A stretch of DNA of 64,000 nt, from the NCBI RefSeq assembly GCF_014640255.1, contig NZ_BMGP01000007.1:176699-240698 (forward strand), read 5' to 3'. Shown piece after piece: positions 63,385-64,000 of the stretch. Under the pieces are notes generated by a model. It was not told where the DNA came from. It did no database searches and worked only from the letters and a program-made list of their open reading frames with translations. The number at the start of each line of letters is the position of its first letter. Within the stretch, counting starts at the first letter, position 1. Both the position numbers and the translations under genes were made by a program. Origin of the DNA: Subtercola lobariae. GTDB taxonomy: Bacteria; Actinomycetota; Actinomycetes; Actinomycetales; Microbacteriaceae.

Positions 63385-64000
63385 ATGGCATCCACGCTCT
63401 TCATCGGTCGCATCATCACCATGGAAGAAGGCGCGCCCAGAGGTGGAGTGAATGGGGCGGGCGAGAGCGAGCCTGCGCCCGATGCCGTGCTCGTCGAGGG
63501 CGACCGCATCGTCGCGGTGGGGCGGCAGGAGGAGGTGCGGGCGCTCGCGAGAGCCGATGCCGAGGTGGTGGAGCTGGGCACGCGGTGCCTGATGCCGGGC
63601 CTCATCGAGCCGCACGGGCATCCGTCGGCCGCAGCAGTGCTGATGAGCGACTACGTGCTCGACATCAGGCCCGTGACGCTGACCACTGCCGACGACGTGA
63701 TGGCCGTGTTGCGGGCCGAGGTCGGCGCCAAGCCGGGGGGAGTGTGTGCGAACGGGTGGGATCCGCTGTTGCAGAAAGGCCTGATCAACCCCACAATCGA
63801 GGTTCTTGACGAGTTGGCCGGCGCGACTCCGCTGGTGATTCTGCATAATTCGGGGCATTCGGTGTACTTCAACAGTGCGGCAGCGGCCGTTGCCGGGGTG
63901 ACCGACGCGACACCAGACCCTGCGGGGGCGAGTTTCGGGCGCGACGCGAACGGGCGGCTGACCGGAGTCGGGTACGAGGCGGGTGCGGTGTTTCAGGTCG
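63385..64000 (+). CDS. YtcJ-like amidohydrolase, N-terminal part (cut by window edge)
   Basis: Starting at ATG 63385 an open frame runs to the window end (205 codons). It reads ASTLFIGRIITMEEGAPRGG, then DAVLVEGDRIVAVGRQEEVR (the N-terminal beta-sandwich typical of amidohydrolases), and the metal-binding motif in LMPGLIEPHGHPSAAAVLMS. LVILHNSGHSVYFNSAAA matches the amidohydrolase_3/YtcJ family. It is divergent from the broken DUF222/HNH gene. A paralogue of the same broad family is at 7040-8596. Substrate unknown. Confidence 0.88.
   Translation, partial: MASTLFIGRIITMEEGAPRGGVNGAGESEPAPDAVLVEGDRIVAVGRQEEVRALARADAEVVELGTRCLMPGLIEPHGHPSAAAVLMSDYVLDIRPVTLTTADDVMAVLRAEVGAKPGGVCANGWDPLLQKGLINPTIEVLDELAGATPLVILHNSGHSVYFNSAAAAVAGVTDATPDPAGASFGRDANGRLTGVGYEAGAVFQV

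Overview
This window is one contiguous stretch of a high-GC (roughly two thirds G+C by eye) actinobacterial chromosome, most likely a member of the Micrococcales close to Microbacteriaceae. The basis is the order tig-clpP1-clpP2-clpX, an ileS with an actinobacterial T-box leader, ileS-folC-DUF4233-ndk, a long actinobacterial RNase E, rplU-rpmA-obgE-proB-proA-(small membrane protein)-nadD-rsfS, a GTP-type PEP carboxykinase divergent from a RamB-like regulator, and DUF222/HNH, DUF4031 and DUF4190 proteins. Genus and species cannot be read from the sequence. No rRNA, CRISPR array, insertion sequence or phage module was seen.

Layout. 0-9.5 kb: a cut-off gene, mscS and pepN on the minus strand; a hicA-hicB toxin-antitoxin pair; rpiB, a Nei/Fpg glycosylase, a PaiB-like FMN protein and an amidohydrolase on the plus strand; then dps on the minus strand. 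9.5-11.6 kb: a small accessory patch (DUF3800 gene bounded by a direct repeat, a Clp-N protein and its HTH partner), tRNA-Gly and tRNA-Pro. 11.7-17.4 kb: tig, clpP1, clpP2, clpX (protein quality control) and a BenE-like transporter. 17.5-26.8 kb: small protein, GNAT, valS and pckG (minus), RamB-like regulator (plus), TetR and a secreted repeat protein (minus). 26.9-33.4 kb: T-box, ileS, folC, DUF4233, ndk. 33.5-38.7 kb: hypothetical protein, VKOR, rne, DUF4031. 38.8-48.6 kb: the rplU-to-rsfS housekeeping run, with an SGNH acyltransferase inserted between proA and the small membrane protein. 48.7-52.6 kb: tRNA-Ala, a secreted DUF4214 protein, a MerR/TipAS regulator with a textbook 19-bp-spacer promoter, and an extradiol-dioxygenase-like VOC protein. 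52.6-53.5 kb: a decayed MDR dehydrogenase and a GC-rich repeat scar. 53.5-60 kb: a tight three-gene minus-strand operon. 60-64 kb: an alpha/beta hydrolase, DUF4190 protein, a DUF222/HNH gene broken by an in-frame stop, and the start of a second YtcJ-like amidohydrolase.

Most interesting unit. The 53.5-60 kb operon encodes a fusion of a GCS2-type carboxylate-amine ligase with a circularly permuted ATP-grasp, an AsnO-like glutamine amidotransferase, and an S9 peptidase. It resembles the N-acetylglutaminylglutamine amide (NAGGN) osmoprotectant trio, but the GNAT/ATP-grasp synthetase is replaced by the GCS2/ATP-grasp fusion and the M42 peptidase by an S9 peptidase. This suggests a different small amidated peptide; that product is inference.

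Other signals. Several genes have a TANNNT box 6-7 nt before the start codon (leaderless transcripts). Long inverted repeats sit between convergent genes. The octamer GGGCATCC/GGATGCCC was found about 30 times.
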